From NCBI RefSeq assembly GCF_030819275.1, contig NZ_JAUTBL010000001.1, positions 744,001-808,000 of the forward strand: a stretch of DNA of 64,000 bases, read 5' to 3'. The translations under genes and the position numbers were made by a program. Below the pieces are notes generated by a model. It saw only the letters and a program-made list of their open reading frames with translations, was not told the origin of the DNA and searched no databases. This DNA is from Agrobacterium larrymoorei (lineage in GTDB: Bacteria; Pseudomonadota; Alphaproteobacteria; Rhizobiales; Rhizobiaceae). Shown piece by piece: positions 6,538 through 15,308 of the stretch (position 1 is its first letter; the number at the start of each line of letters is the position of its first letter).

Positions 6538-7754
6538 GCGCAGAAGCCACTATCCGGCGCGGCGTGCGCAATGCGCGCTACACGACCGTTCCAAACCACG
6601 TTTTCGAGGACACGCGGCTTTCCATGGATGCGCGGTGGCTTCTTGGCTATCTGCTGTCGAAGCCGGACAACTGGACCATCGTCATCGGCGATATCATCAA
6701 GAAGGGCAATTGCGGGCGCGACAAGGCCCGCAAGATGCTGACGGAGCTTGTTGACTGCGGTTATGCGGAGCGCGAACAGACGCGCGACGAGGGCCGTTTC
6801 AGCGCAACGGCGCTGGTTATCTTCGATGAACCGCGCGCGGCATCCCATAGTAGCGGCGGCGAAAGTGTTGCATCTTTACCGCAGCCTGAAATGCCGTCGC
6901 CGGTAAAGCCGTCGCCGGTTTTGCCGTCGCCGGAAAAATCGGCACATAGTAATAACTCATATTTAGAAAATACTGATAATCAGCAAGAGGGAGATGCGCG
7001 CGAAGCTGATTTGAAGAATGAAGAAGACCCGAAAGCGGTAGCGCGGGCCTTCAAGCGTTGGTACGGGGATTGGCCGACGCGGAAAGTGGACAGCGCCTAT
7101 GCTGCCGAAAAGGCGTGGTTCCTGCTGACACCGGAACAGCGCGCCGAATGCATCGCCAAATCGCCCACCTACATCGAACGGGCCAACGCCACGAAGGGCG
7201 TCAAAGTCCCTTGGGCCGGGCCGTACCTGACGGGCCGGGATTGGGAGAAGCTGGACGATCCTAAGTCCGATGTGGCCGCCCCTGTGGTGCATGGGCCTTA
7301 CACACGCGCCTGGCACGCCGGACGATGCGCCGAACTGCTCAAGCCTATTTCGCAGACCTTGCCGCAGCTCCCCGGCATGCTCCGACAGATTGTCGATAAG
7401 GGTGGCGAAGAAGCCGAACGCATTCTTGCGGATCGCCGCCGCAAGTACGGTTGGCCGAAGGTCAGCACGATGGACGAGCGTGCAGGCGACCGTAAAGGCG
7501 CAACAGTACCGCCTCAAGTCTTCCGGGTTTCGGAAGACTTCGACACCACCAGACGCGACAGCGAACTAGCGGCAGCATGGCGGCAGTTCTTCGATAAGCA
7601 GGGCTTACCGTTTCCGGCAGTGCCGCATGGCGTTGACTGGCTGTTCTTCCCACCGGTGCCAGCCGAAGTCACCGACTTGGATATGGCGGTTGTGGAAGCG
7701 TGGGCGCAATTCGAGCAACAGATAACCGAGGGGCGGACAGATGATGCAGCATAG
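6534..7754 (+). CDS. Phage replication initiator-like protein with HTH domain
   Basis: This 406-residue protein has a winged helix-turn-helix over residues about 15-100 (LSMDARWLLGYLLSKPDNWT, then CGRDKARKMLTELVDCGYAE). That matches the N-terminal domain of phage O/RepA-type initiators. A Pro-Ser repeat linker (PSPVKPSPVLPSPEK, near residues 121-135) follows, then a long C-terminal region with no recognised motif. The DNA for the linker contains three direct repeats beside an AT-rich stretch, like the lambda origin inside gene O. The function is inferred from domain layout and position between early regulators and the late antiterminator-like gene. Confidence 0.7.
   Translation: MSAEATIRRGVRNARYTTVPNHVFEDTRLSMDARWLLGYLLSKPDNWTIVIGDIIKKGNCGRDKARKMLTELVDCGYAEREQTRDEGRFSATALVIFDEPRAASHSSGGESVASLPQPEMPSPVKPSPVLPSPEKSAHSNNSYLENTDNQQEGDAREADLKNEEDPKAVARAFKRWYGDWPTRKVDSAYAAEKAWFLLTPEQRAECIAKSPTYIERANATKGVKVPWAGPYLTGRDWEKLDDPKSDVAAPVVHGPYTRAWHAGRCAELLKPISQTLPQLPGMLRQIVDKGGEEAERILADRRRKYGWPKVSTMDERAGDRKGATVPPQVFRVSEDFDTTRRDSELAAAWRQFFDKQGLPFPAVPHGVDWLFFPPVPAEVTDLDMAVVEAWAQFEQQITEGRTDDAA
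6874..6985. other. Candidate replication origin: iterons and AT-rich stretch
   Basis: GCCGTCGCCGG occurs three times with a 15-bp period (6893-6903, 6908-6918, 6923-6933). An 8-bp inverted repeat, CTTTACCG/CGGTAAAG, spans 6874-6908. An AT-rich run of about 45 bp follows directly (about 6940-6985). The arrangement sits in the middle of the initiator gene, as lambda ori does in O. A codon repeat for a Pro-Ser linker would give the same periodicity, so this is suggestive only. Confidence 0.45.
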
Positions 7755-8394
7755 GTTCAACGATATCTCCCGCCACGTCTCATTGAAGGGGCTTATGAAG
7801 CTGGACAGGATCGCGACAGAGGCCGCGCAGGTGGCGCGCGAACGCGAATCGGCAAGCAAGGCAGCAGCGGATGCGCACGGTGATTCTAGCTGGATCATCG
7901 TGCAGGTTGCTTTCGGTCGTGAGAACGCTGTGGAAAAAGAGCTGCTGGAAGCCGGTATCGAAGCATGTGTGCCGATGCGAATGGGGCCGGAACGGAAGCG
8001 CAACAGGAAGCGCATTCCCCCGTCGCTGATGCCGGTCTTTAACGGGCTAGTGTTCGTGTTCTGCCGACGCATTGGCGAGGCTATGCGAGGTATCTTGAGC
8101 TTCGAACACGTCAAGAAGATCGTGATGCACGCTGAAAGGGCAGTACCGTTCTCTGAGGATGCCATCAACAAATTCAAGGACATGGCGCGGAGCGGCGAAT
8201 ACGATTGGGACCGTAACGCAGGCACGTTCAACAAGGGCGACAAGGTCCGCATTACCAGCGGGCCGTTCGTTGGATACGAAGTTCGCATTGAAGCCTTTGC
8301 AGGTGCAGGCAATGGCGATGCGGTCGTAAGCATTCCCATTTTCGGAAAGCCCGAGGTCTTTAACATGCCCCTTGTCACGCTTGAGAAAGTGTGA
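7741..8394 (+). CDS. NusG/RfaH-family antiterminator, phage-encoded
   Basis: After a 45-residue helical extension, residues about 50-110 form a NusG N-terminal (NGN) domain (WIIVQVAFGRENAVEKELLE, then AGIEACVPMR). The C-terminus is a KOW domain (FNKGDKVRITSGPFVGYEVR, about residues 160-217). NusG paralogues of this kind bind RNA polymerase and promote read-through at particular operons. The gene is last in the early block and directly precedes a structured leader, a terminator and the late genes, the position of lambda Q. It overlaps the upstream stop. Action on the late operon is inferred from that position. Confidence 0.85.
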   Translation: MMQHRFNDISRHVSLKGLMKLDRIATEAAQVARERESASKAAADAHGDSSWIIVQVAFGRENAVEKELLEAGIEACVPMRMGPERKRNRKRIPPSLMPVFNGLVFVFCRRIGEAMRGILSFEHVKKIVMHAERAVPFSEDAINKFKDMARSGEYDWDRNAGTFNKGDKVRITSGPFVGYEVRIEAFAGAGNGDAVVSIPIFGKPEVFNMPLVTLEKV

Positions 8395-8455
8395 GTACAA
8401 GATGCGCATGGTCGATCCGGTTCTTAGTGGCGGTTGCGCTCGCGCCCGGACCCAG

Positions 8456-8493
8456 CCCTGACAGTCTCTCTCGAATGAGACACCGATTCAGGG
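8456..8493 (+). promoter_or_regulatory. Nested RNA hairpin before the late genes
   Basis: Outer arms CCCTGA (8456-8461) and TCAGGG (8488-8493) enclose inner arms GTCTC (8464-8468) and GAGAC (8477-8481). The structure lies between the NusG-like gene and the terminator at 8521. It could be an RNA loading element for antitermination, or part of a DNA packaging region near the terminase genes. Confidence 0.4.
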
Positions 8494-8520
8494 TCAGTGC
8501 TACTGCTATGAGATTTCTAA

Positions 8521-8546
8521 GGCGACCCTAACCCGGTCGCCTTTTT
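8521..8546 (+). terminator. Rho-independent terminator before the late operon
   Basis: The stem GGCGACC/GGTCGCC with a CTAACCC loop is followed by five Ts. It separates the early block from the HNH and terminase genes. Late expression would need read-through or a promoter just downstream. Confidence 0.85.
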
Positions 8547-8557
8547 GCATTGAGGAT

Positions 8558-8866
8558 ATGAGCAAGCTTTCCTCTTTCCCTTCGCGGCTCGGCAGATTGC
8601 CGGATCGCATCGGCTCCCCGCCTAAGAGAGTGGAGAGCTTCTATCAGTCAGTGCAATGGCGCGATCTGATCAAGTCTATCAAGCGACAGCGGGGCAACAA
8701 GTGTCAGCGCTGCGGTGCTACGGGTCTCATCATCGGTGATCATATCCATGAGCGTAAGGACGGCGGCGCTTCGCTCGATCCTTCGAACATTGAACTGATG
8801 TGTCAGCCTTGTCACAACACGAAGACGGCTAAAGCCCGAAGGGCAAGAGCATCAGGCATCACCTGA
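8558..8866 (+). CDS. HNH endonuclease of the packaging module
   Basis: This 102-residue protein has the HNH core: CQRCG (near residue 49), GDHIHERKDGG with the active-site histidine, SNIELMC with the conserved Asn, and CQPCHNTKT. Small HNH nucleases directly before terS and terL take part in DNA packaging of cos-type HK97-like phages. GAGG precedes the ATG by a few bases. The genome is therefore probably packaged by a cos mechanism, though no cos site can be pointed to. Confidence 0.88.
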   Translation: MSKLSSFPSRLGRLPDRIGSPPKRVESFYQSVQWRDLIKSIKRQRGNKCQRCGATGLIIGDHIHERKDGGASLDPSNIELMCQPCHNTKTAKARRARASGIT

Positions 8867-8949
8867 CCCGCAAAGGGGGGGTGGGTTCGATCTTCAAACG
8901 GCCGACCGGCCTATCACCGCCGTCCCTCTCATGCGGAGATTTTTTTCTG

Positions 8950-9426
8950 ATGGATCAGAATTTCGACCTGTTCGGGACGCCGATTCCCGATGGGCAGGGC
9001 AAGCGTGGGCGGCCCTCCCATATTGCCACTTTGGAAAACATCAATCGCGTCAAGATGTTACTGGCTTTCGGCTGGAGCAACGAGCGCATTGCCGGGGCGA
9101 TGAAGATTTCGCAGCCCACTTTGAGGAAGAATTATTTTCAGGTGCTTGGGCAGCGCTCGATTGCGCGTGATCAGATGGAGGCGGCTCGCGCACTGAAGCT
9201 TTGGGAGCTTGCCATGGGCGGCAATATCGGTGCGTTCAAGGAATTGTCCCGCGTCATCGAAAAGAACGACGCCATGGTGGCCCAGCGTGATTTTCGAGGC
9301 GACGACGCCGAAGAGCCGAAGCCCGATAAGGTCGGGAAAAAGGAACAGGCCCGCATTGCCGCAGAGGAGGCGGAACAGAGTGATGCCTGGGGTGACGATC
9401 TTCAATTCCGAGGCCGGATGAACTGA
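8950..9426 (+). CDS. Terminase small subunit
   Basis: This 158-residue protein starts MDQNFDLFGTPIPDGQGKRG and has a helix-turn-helix near residues 30-60 (GWSNERIAGAMKISQPTLRK), the DNA-recognition part of small terminases. The C-terminal third is acidic and contains many Lys and Ala residues. I chose ATG 8950 over the upstream GTG, whose extra 23 residues are not helical and lack a ribosome site. It overlaps terL by one base at 9426. It recognises phage DNA ends for packaging. Confidence 0.8.
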   Translation: MDQNFDLFGTPIPDGQGKRGRPSHIATLENINRVKMLLAFGWSNERIAGAMKISQPTLRKNYFQVLGQRSIARDQMEAARALKLWELAMGGNIGAFKELSRVIEKNDAMVAQRDFRGDDAEEPKPDKVGKKEQARIAAEEAEQSDAWGDDLQFRGRMN

Positions 9427-11144
9427 TGGCGGCTCTCAGTTCGGCGGCGAAGGTGGAGCGTGATTGGTCTACTGCCTGCCCCGACTGGAAAGAGCGGATC
9501 ACTCAACGCAAGCCACTGATACCCGACCTCCCGCTTTACAATCTGGAGGCGGAAAAAGCGCTTAGGGTTTTCAAGCGTCTTCGGGTGCCCGATGTCATCG
9601 GGCAACCCACCTATGGCGAAGCCTGCGACGAATGGGTTTTCGATCTCGTCAGGGCAATCTTTGGATCGTTCGATCTTGAAACGAAGCGGCGAATGATCCG
9701 TGAATTCTTCCTGTTGGTTCCCAAGAAGAACGGCAAGAGTTCCATAGCCGCTGCGATCATCGTTACTGCTGCCATCCTCAACATGAGGCCAGAGGCGGAA
9801 TTGCTGCTGATCGCGCCGACGAAGAAGATTGCGGAGATCGCATTCCGGCAGGCGCTCGGCATCATCAAGCTCGACAAGCAGTTGACGGACCTCTTTCATC
9901 CGCAAGTGCATCAGAAGACGATCACGCACCGCACTTCCGGTGCCATCATCGTCATCAAGGCAGCGGAAGCGGACGTTATCACTGGTAGCAAAGCGACGTT
10001 CATCCTGATCGATGAATTGCACGTCTTTGCGCAGAAGCCGAAGGCTGCGGACCTCATGACGGAAATTCGCGGTTCGCTTGCCGCGCGTCCTGATGGCTTC
10101 CTGTTGATCATCACCACGCAATCGAAAGCGCCACCAGCGGGCGTCTTCAAATCCGAATTGGATATTGCCCGGCAGGTCCGCGACGGAAACCTGAAACGCT
10201 CGCTCCTGCCGGTTCTCTACGAGTTGCCTTTCGAGGTGGCGAATGACAACGGCTGGCGCGATCCGAAGACGTGGGGAATGGTCAATCCCAATCTTAACAG
10301 GTCGGTGGATGAAGCATTCCTTTTGGATGAACTTGCAGCCGCCGAGGAAAAGGGGCTGTCCGACCTTCTGCTTTTTGCGTCCCAGCACCTGAATGTCGAA
10401 GTGGGGCAATCTCTTGGGGGTTGGCGCGGTTCGCATTTCTGGAAGCCGCAGGCTTTGCCGAAGCTTGTCAGCCTCGAATACCTTCTTGAGCAATCCGAAG
10501 TGGCAACGGTCGGCATTGACGGCGGTGGCCTGGATGACCTTCTTGGGCTTGCTGTACTCGGGCGGCATAAACTCACGCAAGACTGGCTCTGCTGGGTTCA
10601 TGCCTGGTGTCAAAGGGATGTTCTTAATCTGCGCAAGGACATCGCATCCAGCCTGACCGACGCTGAGAAAGAAGGGTCGCTCACGTTCTGCGACGATGCC
10701 ACGGCAGATATCGTGGGCGTGGTGGAGATCTGCAAACGGGTTCGCGATGCAGGGCTTTTGCCGGACGAGTACGGTATCGGCCTCGATCCTCAAGGCGTGG
10801 GGGCAATGGTTGATGAACTGGCACGCTATGGCATTGGCCGACCGTTAGTCACGTCAGTGCCGCAGGGCTTCCGGTTGTCGTCGGCTGTATGGAGTCTTGA
10901 ACGCAAGCTGAAAGATAGAACCTTCTGGCATGGCGGGCAGGGCTTGATGACGTTCTGTGTGGGTAACGCCAAGGCAGAGCAGCGCGGTAATGCAGTCCTG
11001 ATCACAAAGGAAACGGCGGGCAAAGCGAAAATCGATCCACTTTGCGCGCTTTTCAACGCAATCAAATTGATGGAAGTCGGCCCGGTCGCTGCTGCCCCGG
11101 TCGCTTCGCCGTGGGATGACCCCGAATTTACAATGGTGGCCTGA
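9426..11144 (+). CDS. Terminase large subunit, HK97-type
   Basis: This 572-residue packaging ATPase/nuclease has a P-loop variant VPKKNGKSS (near residues 97-105) and a Walker B FILIDELH (near 192-199). In the C-terminal nuclease domain acidic residues include the VGIDGGG and GIGLDPQG segments. Length and motif order fit the Terminase_1 (YmfN-like) family. It pumps DNA into the prohead and cuts it. Its stop and the portal start share one base (TGATG). Confidence 0.95.
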   Translation: MAALSSAAKVERDWSTACPDWKERITQRKPLIPDLPLYNLEAEKALRVFKRLRVPDVIGQPTYGEACDEWVFDLVRAIFGSFDLETKRRMIREFFLLVPKKNGKSSIAAAIIVTAAILNMRPEAELLLIAPTKKIAEIAFRQALGIIKLDKQLTDLFHPQVHQKTITHRTSGAIIVIKAAEADVITGSKATFILIDELHVFAQKPKAADLMTEIRGSLAARPDGFLLIITTQSKAPPAGVFKSELDIARQVRDGNLKRSLLPVLYELPFEVANDNGWRDPKTWGMVNPNLNRSVDEAFLLDELAAAEEKGLSDLLLFASQHLNVEVGQSLGGWRGSHFWKPQALPKLVSLEYLLEQSEVATVGIDGGGLDDLLGLAVLGRHKLTQDWLCWVHAWCQRDVLNLRKDIASSLTDAEKEGSLTFCDDATADIVGVVEICKRVRDAGLLPDEYGIGLDPQGVGAMVDELARYGIGRPLVTSVPQGFRLSSAVWSLERKLKDRTFWHGGQGLMTFCVGNAKAEQRGNAVLITKETAGKAKIDPLCALFNAIKLMEVGPVAAAPVASPWDDPEFTMVA

Positions 11145-12415
11145 TGAGTTCCAAAAAGAAGAAGGAAAAGCGGGCTGCCTCATTGGAGTCGCAGTCTGTC
11201 CCCGTCAGCTCTGAGAACTTCATGGAGTTTTTCGGCGTCGGCGGAATGGGCGGCAGTTTGCCGTCAGTCACAATCGAGAGCGCCTTGAAAGTGCCTGCGG
11301 TACAGGCTGCAGTATTGTTTCTCAGTCGCACACTCGCCTCTCTTCCTTTGCATGTTTATCGGACGCAGAAGGAAGGTCCGGTTCGCCTAGGCGGTAAGTT
11401 GGCGGCTGTTATTGAGGAAAACCCAAACGACGAAATGGATACGTCAAAGTTTCGTCGTTACTTCTGGGAGCAAGTTTTCACCGGCGGGCGCGGCCTAGCC
11501 TGGATTGAGCGTAAGGGCGCAAGCCTGGAAGCCATCTGGCCAATTGATCCGGGGTCTTGTTCGGTTGTTCGTCGCGGTGGCAAACTTTTCTACAAGTTTG
11601 ACGGCAAGGAATACCCTTCGTCAGACGTGATCGATATCCCGTTCATGCTGAAGCGGAACATGGTCAATCATCGTGGGCCGGTGGCGATGGCTGAAAAAGC
11701 CATTCAGCTTGCATTAGCGATGAATGACTATGCATCGAATTTCTTTGCAGGTGGGGGTGTTCCACCTCTGGCGCTGGAAGGTCCATTGCCTGCCAACGCC
11801 GACGCAATGAAACGAGCGCGTGGCGACGTGAAGAGGGCGGTTGACGCAGCAAGAAACGATAACTTGCCGCTCATTCAGCTTCCGGCTGGCTACAAGATCA
11901 CGCAGGTTGGCTATGACCCCGAAAAGGGGCAAATGACCGAAGCTCGGCTCTATCAGGTGCAAGAGATTGCCCGCGCCTGGCAGATACCGCCAAACTTCCT
12001 TCAGGACCTTTCCCGCGCCACGTTTTCGAATGTGGAGCAAAACGACCTGCACCTGGTCAAACACATCATCAGTCAGTGGGCTATCGCTTTCGAGAGTGAG
12101 TGCAATCTGAAAATCTTCGGCAGGTTCTCAAACAACCGATACATCCGGCATAATCTAGACGGCCTGATGCGCGGCGATTATCTCAGCCGCCTTCGCGCTC
12201 TTGCTGCTGGTGTGAACGCCGCCCTTCTTACACCGAACGAGGCTCGCGAAATCGAGGGCCGTCCGAAGAACAGCGATCCCGCTGCTGACCGCCTACATAT
12301 TCAAAGCGGGACGGTTCCCATCGGCACCAACAGTGCAGCGCTGGGCCATAACGGCGGTCCACCGCTTGATGACGATAACGACAACAAGCAGGTGGACCAT
12401 GACAAGCAAGACTGA
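11144..12415 (+). CDS. Phage portal protein, HK97 family
   Basis: The 423-residue length and the order of motifs fit HK97-type portals: ALKVPAVQAAVLFLSRTLAS near residues 46-65 and the C-terminal LTPNEAREIEGRP segment. The portal dodecamer forms the DNA gate at one capsid vertex. It is coupled to terL upstream and overlaps the protease gene by 17 bases. The C-terminal tail is rich in Asp and Asn. Confidence 0.93.
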   Translation: MSSKKKKEKRAASLESQSVPVSSENFMEFFGVGGMGGSLPSVTIESALKVPAVQAAVLFLSRTLASLPLHVYRTQKEGPVRLGGKLAAVIEENPNDEMDTSKFRRYFWEQVFTGGRGLAWIERKGASLEAIWPIDPGSCSVVRRGGKLFYKFDGKEYPSSDVIDIPFMLKRNMVNHRGPVAMAEKAIQLALAMNDYASNFFAGGGVPPLALEGPLPANADAMKRARGDVKRAVDAARNDNLPLIQLPAGYKITQVGYDPEKGQMTEARLYQVQEIARAWQIPPNFLQDLSRATFSNVEQNDLHLVKHIISQWAIAFESECNLKIFGRFSNNRYIRHNLDGLMRGDYLSRLRALAAGVNAALLTPNEAREIEGRPKNSDPAADRLHIQSGTVPIGTNSAALGHNGGPPLDDDNDNKQVDHDKQD

Positions 12416-12998
12416 GCGCGAGACCCGCGCCCTGATCAGCCCGGTTGAAACCCGGTCTGACGGAAAGAAAATGACCGTCGCGGGATACGCTGCGGTCTTC
12501 GGGCAGGAAACCGACATTGCGCAAGAGTTCATAGAAATTATCGAGCCCGGCGCATTCACCCGATCATTAACCCGAAACGATGTGCTGGCACTCTACCAGC
12601 ACAACCCCGGCCAAATCCTAGGAAGAAAGTCAAGCGGAACGCTTCGCATGAGCGAAGACTCCGAAGGGCTCTCGGTGGAAATCGACCTGCCCGACACGTC
12701 GCACGGTCGCGATGTGCGAGAGTTGATCACCCGTGGCGACATATCCGGCATGTCGTTCGGCTTCTGGGTGCCGGATACCTATTCCGAAAAATGGGATTTT
12801 ACGGTTGAGCCGCCGCGCCGCCGCATCCTCAACGTCGAACTTTACGAAGTTTCCATCGTGGCAAACCCAGCCTACGCCGGAACCTCTGTCGCTCTGCGGT
12901 CGCGGGACTATGCCCGCGCCGCCTCTGAGACCCGATCCACTCTTCCGGCGCGACGCCTGCGGATGAAGCTCGGCATGGACCTCGCGCTGCGAAAGTAG
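12399..12998 (+). CDS. Prohead protease, HK97/U35 family
   Basis: This 199-residue protein has the herpesvirus-like prohead protease pattern. It includes VAGYAAVFGQETDIAQEFIE, then EPGAFTRSL, an ALYQHNPGQILGR segment with the catalytic histidine, and ISGMSFGF with the catalytic serine. I start at ATG 12399, with an AGGTGG ahead of it inside the portal gene. It removes the delta domain of the major capsid protein during maturation. It lies directly upstream of the capsid gene, as in HK97. Confidence 0.92.
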   Translation: MTSKTERETRALISPVETRSDGKKMTVAGYAAVFGQETDIAQEFIEIIEPGAFTRSLTRNDVLALYQHNPGQILGRKSSGTLRMSEDSEGLSVEIDLPDTSHGRDVRELITRGDISGMSFGFWVPDTYSEKWDFTVEPPRRRILNVELYEVSIVANPAYAGTSVALRSRDYARAASETRSTLPARRLRMKLGMDLALRK

Positions 12999-13035
12999 CG
13001 CTGCCTTTTCCCTTCCCACATCACTGGAGATATTG

Positions 13036-14307
13036 ATGTCGCAGAAATTGAAAGAACTGCGTGACAAGCAGGCGCGCATTGTAACGGAAGCTCGCGAACG
13101 CCTGGATGGCATCGCTGAGAATACGGAAGAAACCCGCGCAAAGGAACTTGAGGGCCAGCATGACGCCGCAATGGCGGAATACGACAGGCTGGAAGGCCTG
13201 ATTAAAAGGGAAGAGAGCCTTGCTGCTCTCGAGAAGCGTGAGGACGAGCGCCGTGCCTCTATGCGGCCCCTGCGCGATACACCTGAATATCGTGCAGACG
13301 ACGAACCGAAAGACGGGAAAATCGAGTATCGCAGCGTCTTTGCCAAGATCGTGTGCGGTGGCGATCCATCCGAGTTGACTACCGAGGAAAGGGCCGTCCT
13401 TCGCAACGGCGCTACGAAATTCGAAGCCCGCACGCAGGTTGCGGGTTCTGCGGCTGCTGGCGGATATACCGTTCCAAAAGAGCTTGCGAACGAGATCATC
13501 AAATCCCTGAAGGCATGGGGACCTCTTTACGACGAAAATATTTGTACAGTCATCACCACTCCGGGCGGCAACCCGATGACGGTCCCGACTGTCGATGATA
13601 CTGGCAAGGAGGCCGCAGCTAAGGCGGAAGGCGATCCCATCGCCGACGATAACAGCGGCGATGTCGAGTTCGGTCAAAAGATGCTCGATGCGTTCGTGTA
13701 CTCGACGCCATTCGTGAAGTGGTCATTCGAGCTCGATGCGGACTCGATCTTCAATATGGAGCAATTGCTCGGCGCGCTCATTGGCGAACGGCTGGGCCGC
13801 ATCGGCAACCGTCAGCTCACCGTAGGAACGGGCAACTCCGCGCCGAACGGTGTGCTTACGGCTTCCAGCCTGGGCCTTACGACCGCGACCGCTTCGGCCT
13901 TCACTTGGGACAATGTGATGGACCTGGAGCATTCCATCGATCCGGCTTACCGCGCATCGCCGAAGTGCCGCTACATGTTCCATGACAAGACTTTGGTCAT
14001 CGCCCGAAAGCTGAAGGACGGGCAGGGTAACTATCTCTGGCAGCAGGGCGATGTTCAGAAGGGTATTCCGACGAGCTTCAACGGTCGTCCGTACTCGATC
14101 AACCAGCATATGCCCGAGATCGCCGCCAACACGCGTTTCATGCTGTTCGGCGACTTCTCCAAATACTTTGTCCGAAAGGTCGGCGCGCCGGTCATCGGCG
14201 TCCTTCGTGAGCGCTTCTGGCCGCAGGTCGGTATTGCCGGTCTCATCCGTTTCGATGGCGAATTGGGCGACACCGCAGCCATCAAGCACATGAAGACTTC
14301 CGCATAA
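13036..14307 (+). CDS. Major capsid protein, HK97 fold
   Basis: This 423-residue protein has a charged coiled-coil N-terminus (residues about 1-95), the delta scaffold removed by the protease. The HK97-fold body follows (QVAGSAAAGGYTVPKELANE near 133-152, then IIKSLKAWGPL). Typical signatures are GRPYSINQHMP and the LFGDFSKYFVR strand near the end. A GGAG lies ahead of ATG 13036, which I prefer to the TTG one codon before. No separate scaffold gene exists, as in other HK97-like phages. Confidence 0.95.
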   Translation: MSQKLKELRDKQARIVTEARERLDGIAENTEETRAKELEGQHDAAMAEYDRLEGLIKREESLAALEKREDERRASMRPLRDTPEYRADDEPKDGKIEYRSVFAKIVCGGDPSELTTEERAVLRNGATKFEARTQVAGSAAAGGYTVPKELANEIIKSLKAWGPLYDENICTVITTPGGNPMTVPTVDDTGKEAAAKAEGDPIADDNSGDVEFGQKMLDAFVYSTPFVKWSFELDADSIFNMEQLLGALIGERLGRIGNRQLTVGTGNSAPNGVLTASSLGLTTATASAFTWDNVMDLEHSIDPAYRASPKCRYMFHDKTLVIARKLKDGQGNYLWQQGDVQKGIPTSFNGRPYSINQHMPEIAANTRFMLFGDFSKYFVRKVGAPVIGVLRERFWPQVGIAGLIRFDGELGDTAAIKHMKTSA

Positions 14308-14322
14308 TCTTCGGCTTTGCGG

Positions 14323-14346
14323 AGCGGGCGCGATTAGGCGCCCGCT
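14323..14346 (+). terminator. GC-rich hairpin after the capsid gene
   Basis: AGCGGGCGC and GCGCCCGCT form a 9-bp stem with a 6-nt loop. There is no T-run, so it probably attenuates transcription into the head-joining genes or protects the capsid message 3' end. Confidence 0.5.
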
Positions 14347-14370
14347 AACAAAACCGATGGAGGCTACGAC

Positions 14371-14751
14371 ATGAAAATCAAGATACTTACAGGCTTGGCG
14401 GGTGCGGATTTTTCGTTTGCTCCCGGCGACACACCGGAATTTCCTGACAAGGAGGCGAAGCGCCTCATCAAGGCCGGTATCGCGGAAGAGTTCACGCCTG
14501 ACGAGACGGAGGACAGCCTTAAGAAGCTGACCGGGGAAAATGCCAAGCTGCTCGAAGAGCTGGCCGTGATGAAAGCTCGCGCTGAAGCGGCGGAAGCTTC
14601 TCTCGCTCCACTTCAGGCGGAGCTTGCGGAGGCTAAAACCAGCGCCGAAACGAATGCTTCGGCTCTTGTGGCCTGCGATACCGATCGCGAGGACCTGCGC
14701 AAAAAGGTCGCCGATCTGACTGAGGCCTTGGCAAAATCAGGGGGCGCTTGA
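14371..14751 (+). CDS. Coiled-coil hypothetical protein of the head module
   Basis: This 126-residue protein has a short beta-type N-terminus (KIKILTGLAGADFSFAPGDT). A long Ala/Glu/Lys coiled coil follows from about residue 45 to the end. GGAGG lies 8-9 bp before the ATG. It sits between capsid and head-tail connector, the position of small head-completion or decoration genes. No family is recognised with confidence. Its stop overlaps the next ATG. Confidence 0.65.
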   Translation: MKIKILTGLAGADFSFAPGDTPEFPDKEAKRLIKAGIAEEFTPDETEDSLKKLTGENAKLLEELAVMKARAEAAEASLAPLQAELAEAKTSAETNASALVACDTDREDLRKKVADLTEALAKSGGA

Positions 14752-15308
14752 TGTGGTACGCCGCGACATCGGAAGCGAAAGAGCCGAATGCGTTAGCGGT
14801 CGCTCTCGCGGAGGTAAAGGCGCGGCTGCTCATCAACCATGAGGACGACGACGACGACCTGACGGCGATGATCCGTGAGGCGACGGCGTATGTTGAGACC
14901 TATTGCAACATTCGCCTGCTGCCCCAAACATTGACCTGCGAATGCGACGGGTGGCGGGATTTTAGTCGGCTCCCCGATGGCCCTATTTCGGCGAACGCCG
15001 TTACGGTCATCAATTATGTTGACGGTTCTGGCGCTGCGCAGACGCTCAGCACTGACGCCTATCGCGTGTTGCATGACGGGCTTGAGGCGCAGATTGCTCC
15101 GAAGGCTGGAAAAGTCTGGCCTGTGGCTCATTATGCGGAGCGGATTAAGCTCACAATAGATGCTGGCTACGTCGATGCAGTCCCCTGCGAGGTTCGGGCT
15201 GCGATACTTCTGCGCGTTGCAACAAGTTATCAAAATCGAGAGAACGTGACCGCCGCGCCGTGGACCGAATTCGATTCTCTGCTTGTCAATTTTAGAAGGG
15301 GTGCGTGA
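14751..15308 (+). CDS. Head-tail connector protein, gp6-like
   Basis: This 185-residue protein has the helical gp6-like connector pattern: VALAEVKARLLINHEDDDDD, then LTAMIREATAYVETYCNI, and late in the protein VPCEVRAAILLRVATSYQNR. Such proteins form the adaptor ring below the portal. I start at ATG 14751, which overlaps the upstream stop, not at the TTG before it. The gene is in the tightly overlapped head-tail joining block. Confidence 0.88.
   Translation: MWYAATSEAKEPNALAVALAEVKARLLINHEDDDDDLTAMIREATAYVETYCNIRLLPQTLTCECDGWRDFSRLPDGPISANAVTVINYVDGSGAAQTLSTDAYRVLHDGLEAQIAPKAGKVWPVAHYAERIKLTIDAGYVDAVPCEVRAAILLRVATSYQNRENVTAAPWTEFDSLLVNFRRGA

Noticed and set aside
9402..10793. Minus-strand frame (463 codons) opposite terL
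   Set aside because: terL is certain from its motifs; the antisense frame is rich in Arg and His and has no domain.
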